From assembly GCA_052115395.1 (NCBI GenBank), contig JBFRGO010000003.1: DNA of 64,000 bases. The stretch is one strand, 5' to 3'. The position numbers were made by a program, and so were the translations under genes. This DNA is from Noviluteimonas sp052115395. Lineage in GTDB: Bacteria > Pseudomonadota > Gammaproteobacteria > Xanthomonadales > Xanthomonadaceae. Shown one piece after another: positions 60,595-64,000 of the stretch (position 1 is the first letter of the stretch; every line of letters begins with the position of its first letter). The notes under the pieces are model-generated. The model was given only the letters and a program-made list of their open reading frames with translations, searched no databases and was not told where the DNA came from.

Positions 60595-61434
60595 TCACTG
60601 GAATGCGAGCGTGAGGACGCGCAATGCATCGCGTGTGCGCCGGTCGCTGAGGTTGCTGTAGAGCATCACGTCCTGCGAACGGATCGGCGGCAGCGATAGC
60701 TGCGCGCTGGCGTCGACCGTCCCCGCTGGCGCCGCGCGTCGCGCCAGCACCGCGACCGCCAGGCCCGCGAGCGCGGCGGCGCCCAGGATCGCGGCGCCCT
60801 TGCCGACGAAGACTTCGCGCCATTGGATGCCGGCGTGGTCGAGTGCGCGGACCGCCTCGTTGCGGATGCGGCAGGAGGCGCCTTGCGTCGCCAGCGGCAG
60901 GGCTTGACCGGCGCGCGGCACCCAACTGGCCGACGCGAACCAGGAAAACGATTCGGCGAACACGATCTTGCCGCGCTTCCCGCGATCCTCGGGGCGCAGC
61001 ACCAGCACGGCGTCGAGTTCGCCGCTTTCCTGGCGCCGCATCAGTTCGTCGGTGCCGGCGATGCGGATCTCGACCAGCAGGTTCGGATCGTGGTCCCGCA
61101 TTCGACGCAGCAGAAACGGAAGTTCGCTGCCGACCAATTGCTGGTTGATGCCGATCGCCAGTCGGCGCTGTTCGGTCTCGAAGGCGGCGGCCGCGCGATC
61201 GTGCGAGGTCACCAGTTCGCGCGCGACATCGAGAAACACGAGCCCCTCGGCCGACAACTGCACATGCCGCGGCGTGCGTTCCAGCAAGCGGCGGCCCAGT
61301 TGGCCTTCCAGCCGCCGCAGCTTGAGGCTGACCGCGGACTGGGTGGTGCCCAGCACGTCGGCGGCCTTGGTGAAGCTCTGCAAATCGGCGGCCAGCAGGA
61401 AGGCCCTGACCGCATCGACGTCCATCGCCTTCAT
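60595..61434 (-). CDS. LysR-family transcriptional regulator
   Basis: A 279-residue LysR regulator. The N-terminal winged helix (VRAFLLAADLQSFTKAADVLG, TQSAVSLKLRRLEGQLG) is typical; the effector domain follows and ends with an odd hydrophobic stretch (ILGAAALAGLAVAVLARRAA) near residue 225. Its own T-rich terminator follows. It is divergent from a lipocalin-like gene with a 102-base gap that holds palindromes, so it probably controls that gene and itself. The effector molecule is unknown. Confidence 0.9.
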   Translation of the reverse strand: MKAMDVDAVRAFLLAADLQSFTKAADVLGTTQSAVSLKLRRLEGQLGRRLLERTPRHVQLSAEGLVFLDVARELVTSHDRAAAAFETEQRRLAIGINQQLVGSELPFLLRRMRDHDPNLLVEIRIAGTDELMRRQESGELDAVLVLRPEDRGKRGKIVFAESFSWFASASWVPRAGQALPLATQGASCRIRNEAVRALDHAGIQWREVFVGKGAAILGAAALAGLAVAVLARRAAPAGTVDASAQLSLPPIRSQDVMLYSNLSDRRTRDALRVLTLAFQ

Positions 61435-61446
61435 TGGAGATTCGAT

Positions 61447-61492
61447 TCTGAAATGTCAGATATCGTTGTAGATGCGTTTTTCTGATCGATCA
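61447..61492. promoter_or_regulatory. Candidate LysR operator sites
   Basis: Two dyads lie in the divergent gap: TCTGA-AATG-TCAGA at 61447-61460 and the perfect palindrome TGATCGATCA at 61483-61492. They lie 13 and 49 bases from the LysR start and within 95 bases of the lipocalin-like gene start, the usual place for LysR binding. No direct proof. Confidence 0.4.
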
Positions 61493-61536
61493 AGCGCCCT
61501 AGGATGCGGCCGTCCCCATCCACAGGACCTGCCACC

Positions 61537-62031
61537 ATGAAACTGATCACCGGCACACTCGTTGCCATGCTCGCGGGGCTGGGCGCGCGCGATGCGCATG
61601 CCCCGACGTCCGCATTTCCGCTGCAAGGGACCTGGACCCTGGTCGCCGCGGACAAGCTCCTGCCGGATGGCGAGACGACGCACGACTATGGCGAGCACCC
61701 GAAGGGCAGGCTCGTCGTCGACGCCAAGGGGCGGTATTCGCTGCAGATCTTCAAGTCCGAGCGCCTGCAGTTCGCCAGCGACAGCAAGGCCGACGGCAGC
61801 GTCGACGAATTCAGGTCGGCCGCCATGGGCAGCAGCACGCACTACGGCACGTTGGCGATCGACGAACGCGCGGGCGTGCTGGTGTTCTCGATCGAAGGAT
61901 CGTCCTTCCCCAACTGGGAAGGCACGACCCAGAAGCGCCAGTACACGCTCGACGGCGCGCAGCTGCGTTACAAGGTGCCGCCGCGGGCCGATGGCAGCAT
62001 CCCGGTGTCCGTCTGGCAGCGGGTCGATTGA
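61537..62031 (+). CDS. Secreted lipocalin-like domain protein
   Basis: A 164-residue protein with a short signal peptide (LITGTLVAMLAGLGARDAHA) and a single lipocalin-like domain: FPLQGTWTLVAAD opens it with the GxW motif, PKGRLVVDAKGRYSLQI and THYGTLAIDERAGVLVF are the central strands. Such domains bind small hydrophobic molecules; none can be named. It is divergent from the LysR gene and 34 bases upstream of the CHMI-family gene, with which it is probably co-transcribed. Confidence 0.8.
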   Translation: MKLITGTLVAMLAGLGARDAHAPTSAFPLQGTWTLVAADKLLPDGETTHDYGEHPKGRLVVDAKGRYSLQIFKSERLQFASDSKADGSVDEFRSAAMGSSTHYGTLAIDERAGVLVFSIEGSSFPNWEGTTQKRQYTLDGAQLRYKVPPRADGSIPVSVWQRVD

Positions 62032-62065
62032 TCCGCCCCGATTTCCGCTTCACCCATGGAGCACC

Positions 62066-62410
62066 ATGCCGCACTTCATCGTCGACTGTTCCCGGGACCT
62101 GCTTGGCATCCACGACCAGGAATCGATCATCGCCCGCCTGCATCGCGTCGCGAATGCGTCGGGGCTGTTCGTCGAATCGGACATCAAGGTCCGCATCAAC
62201 CCCTACGACACGTACGCGGTTGGAGGCGAGCGGCGGGACTTCCTCCATACCTTCGCGTGGATCATGCAGGGGCGCAGCGTCGAGCAGCGCGCGGCCTTGT
62301 CCAGGGCCATCGTGCGCGAAATGGCGGACATGTTTCCGCGCCTGGATCGCATCGCCGTGAACATCGCCGAGTTCGAGAAGGCGACGTACTGCAATCGCGC
62401 GATGCTGTGA
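62066..62410 (+). CDS. 5-carboxymethyl-2-hydroxymuconate isomerase family
   Basis: A 114-residue tautomerase-superfamily protein of the CHMI (HpaF) type. It starts MPHFIVDCS, so Pro2 is available as the catalytic base after Met removal. INPYDTYAVGG and ALSRAIVREMADMFP match the family. In E. coli CHMI acts in homoprotocatechuate breakdown, but no other hpa gene lies here, so the real substrate may differ. GGAG is four to eight bases before the ATG. Confidence 0.82.
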   Translation: MPHFIVDCSRDLLGIHDQESIIARLHRVANASGLFVESDIKVRINPYDTYAVGGERRDFLHTFAWIMQGRSVEQRAALSRAIVREMADMFPRLDRIAVNIAEFEKATYCNRAML

Positions 62411-62435
62411 CGCGCTGGCCAGTGCCGTAACGCAA

Positions 62436-62466
62436 AGAAAAAGGGCCTGCATCGCTGCAGGCCCTT
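62436..62466 (-). terminator. Terminator of tRNA-Ala
   Basis: Arms 62441-62450 and 62457-62466 pair perfectly over 10 bp around an ATCGCT loop. On the minus strand the stem runs into T-rich sequence (complement of AAAGAAAAA). It lies 19 bases after the 3' end of the tRNA. It differs from the LysR terminator at 60.56 kb by one loop base. Confidence 0.9.
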
Positions 62467-62485
62467 CGCACATCTGGAATCTAAG

Positions 62486-62561
<76 letters not shown>

Positions 62562-62649
62562 ACGAAGTCGCGCAGTATACGGAGGCGCCGCAGGGCTGCC
62601 AAGCGGTGCGCGCCGATCCGCATTGCGGTTCGTGCGCGGACCGCCCCGT

Positions 62650-63747
62650 TCAGTTGCCGCCCGCGGCCAGCAACGGTTTGAGGCGCGCTTCCAGTTGCTG
62701 CCGGCGCCATCCCGACAATGCGCCGGGCCAGTCGTGGCCGTCCAGCAAGGTTTCCAGCCAGCGGCGCGAGGCGAGGACGCCGTCGGGCAGGCCGAGTTCC
62801 TTCGCCACTTCCGCGGTCGTGTCCTGCAGTTTGCGCAGGGCGGCCTTGTCGCGATCCTCGCTGCGCGGGGGCGGGGCGTCGGCTTCGTCCGGGAGCGGGG
62901 TGGTCAGCGCGGTCCAGATCACGTCGACCAGGCTGCGCGGAGATTTCGGGATCGCGTCCAATTGACGCTTGAGTGCGTCGCGATCGATCGGCGGGTTGCG
63001 CGCCAGCGTCGTCGCCAGTTCGTTGTCGAGGATCCAGCTGCGTGGGCGGTCGCTGGTGCGCGCATACGCATCGCGCCAGCGGAGCAGGCGCAGCAGGCGG
63101 TGTTGTCCGGCGGTGTCGAGGAATTGCGCGGCGCGCATCGACAGGTGCGGCCAACGTTCGCCGGCTTCGTCGGCGCCTTGCGCCAGGCGCGCGCTGTCTT
63201 CGTCCAGCCACGCGCGGCGGCCGAGCGATTCGAGTTGTTCGGACAGGCCGCGATACAAGGCGTCCAGGTGCACGACGTCGTCGGCGGCGTACTTCATTTG
63301 CGATTCGGTGAGCGGACGGCGCAGCCAGTCGGAGCGTTGTTCGCCTTTCTCCAGCGCCACGCCGAGCAATTCCTGCACCAGGCGCTGATACCCCATGCCC
63401 GCGCCGACACCGGCGAGGCCCGCGGCGATCTGCGTGTCGAACAAAGGCGTCGGCGCCACGCCGCAGCTGCGCTTGAAGGCCACGATGTCTTCCGATGCGC
63501 TGTGCATCACCTTGAGGATGCCGGGGTCGGCGAGCATCGGCGCGAGCGCTTCGCACATGCCGTCCTTCAGCGTGTCGACCAACAGGATCTGCGGGTTGCC
63601 GTCGGCGTCCTCGAGCGCGATCTGCACGAGCGCCAGCTGCGGCCAGTAGGTGCGTTCGCGGATGAACTCGGTGTCCAGGCCCACGCGGGTGGGGCGGTGC
63701 GCCAGGCGCGCCGCGAGGTCGGTGGGGTCGGTGATCCAGAGATGCAC
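62650..63747 (-). CDS. rnd: Ribonuclease D
   Basis: A 365-residue 3'-5' exoribonuclease for tRNA 3' ends. The DEDD exonuclease domain shows GLDTEFIRERTYWPQLALVQI (in part: DTEFIRERTYWP), VMHSASEDIVAFKR, LFDTQIAAGL and YAADDVVHLDALY; HRDC-type helical domains follow (RLLRLLRWRDAYAR, WILDNELATTLA). GTG start at 63747 by homology; no strong ribosome site is seen. It lies upstream of the tRNA-Ala gene on the same strand. Confidence 0.93.
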   Translation of the reverse strand: MHLWITDPTDLAARLAHRPTRVGLDTEFIRERTYWPQLALVQIALEDADGNPQILLVDTLKDGMCEALAPMLADPGILKVMHSASEDIVAFKRSCGVAPTPLFDTQIAAGLAGVGAGMGYQRLVQELLGVALEKGEQRSDWLRRPLTESQMKYAADDVVHLDALYRGLSEQLESLGRRAWLDEDSARLAQGADEAGERWPHLSMRAAQFLDTAGQHRLLRLLRWRDAYARTSDRPRSWILDNELATTLARNPPIDRDALKRQLDAIPKSPRSLVDVIWTALTTPLPDEADAPPPRSEDRDKAALRKLQDTTAEVAKELGLPDGVLASRRWLETLLDGHDWPGALSGWRRQQLEARLKPLLAAGGN

Positions 63748-63865
63748 GAGGGGTCTTGCTGACAGGACAGGCCGCCAGACTAACCGGGCGAGCGCTTCCA
63801 CGTCACGGTTGCCCCGGATGGCGAGGATGGCCCACCATCGTCGCGTCACGGCCCCACGGACGTTC

Positions 63866-64000
63866 ATGACGCCTCCACGGACCCGCTCGCCCCGTCTGCT
63901 TGCCCTCGCGTGCGTCCTTGCGCTGTCTGCCTGCGATGGCAAGCGCGTGGACCAGGCCGCCACGCCCACCGCCGAACGCAACCCGCTGGTGACCATCACC
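63866..64000 (+). CDS. Lipoprotein, N-terminal fragment (cut by window end)
   Basis: The 45 visible codons begin with ATG and encode a lipoprotein signal peptide: a basic start, LLALACVLAL and the lipobox LSAC with Cys23, followed by a polar linker (DGKRVDQAATPTAERNP). No stop occurs before position 64000, so the rest of the gene lies outside. It is divergent from rnd with 118 bases between starts. Nothing in the visible part tells its function. Confidence 0.7.
   Translation, partial: MTPPRTRSPRLLALACVLALSACDGKRVDQAATPTAERNPLVTIT

Overview
The window is one contiguous piece of a high-GC gammaproteobacterial chromosome. The gene orders (yceD-rpmF-fabH-fabD-fabG-acpP-fabF-pabB-pabC-mltG-tmk-holB-pilZ, then rpoE-rseA-mucD-lepA-lepB-rnc) and the protein sequences point to the Xanthomonadaceae, most likely Lysobacter or a close relative. 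That placement is inference, because there is no rRNA or species marker here. About 60 protein genes, one tRNA and several terminators, promoters and repeats can be supported. Many genes start with GTG or TTG and overlap the previous stop as ATGA or GTGA, so long co-transcribed units are the rule.

Region 1 (1-5.8 kb): a TgpA transglutaminase / DUF58 / MoxR ATPase unit on the minus strand, divergent from a family-39 glycosyltransferase. Region 2 (5.8-17.5 kb): yceF and a small membrane protein on minus, divergent from a fatty-acid synthesis block (fabH, fabD, fabG, acpP, fabF). This runs into p-aminobenzoate synthesis (pabB, pabC), the murein terminase mltG, tmk, holB and pilZ. plsX is absent from the usual place between rpmF and fabH. 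A beta-oxidation fusion enzyme (fadJ-like) follows on minus. Region 3 (19.6-28.5 kb): envelope-stress and secretion block rpoE-rseA-mucD, lepA, lepB, a DUF4845 protein and rnc; era and recO follow but are inverted relative to rnc. Region 4 (28.5-35.3 kb): ydbH-like AsmA-family gene with a DUF1318 lipoprotein, rlmD, nagZ, a purine-salvage pair (hpt, methylthioinosine/adenosine phosphorylase) and a cold-shock gene with promoter and terminator. Region 5 (35.4-44.5 kb): AidB-like acyl-CoA dehydrogenase; a five-gene minus-strand unit (ECF sigma factor, anti-sigma-like protein, YigZ, ABC exporter, HD hydrolase); a divergent GAF-GAF-GGDEF-EAL protein.

Region 6 (44.6-62.4 kb) is the accessory part. 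It holds a secreted RHS-repeat protein whose C-terminal tip and overlapping downstream gene drop to about 50-55% GC and look like a toxin/immunity pair. It also holds an aldehyde dehydrogenase, xseA, ispG, a hairpin-rich 359-base gap, a photolyase, a predicted surface protein, a VanX-type dipeptidase lipoprotein facing a penicillin-binding-like serine hydrolase lipoprotein, small membrane and acetyltransferase genes, an RHS protein that looks like the missing N-terminal half of the first one, a ten-cysteine secreted protein, and a LysR / lipocalin-like / CHMI-family cluster. Region 7 (62.4-64 kb): tRNA-Ala(CGC), ribonuclease D and the start of a lipoprotein cut by the window end.

The best candidates for something undescribed are the RHS tip/immunity pair at 47.46-48.03 kb and the apparent splitting of one RHS protein into two separately secreted halves 11 kb apart. 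The structured intergenic element at 52.3-52.6 kb comes next. None is proven by sequence reading alone.
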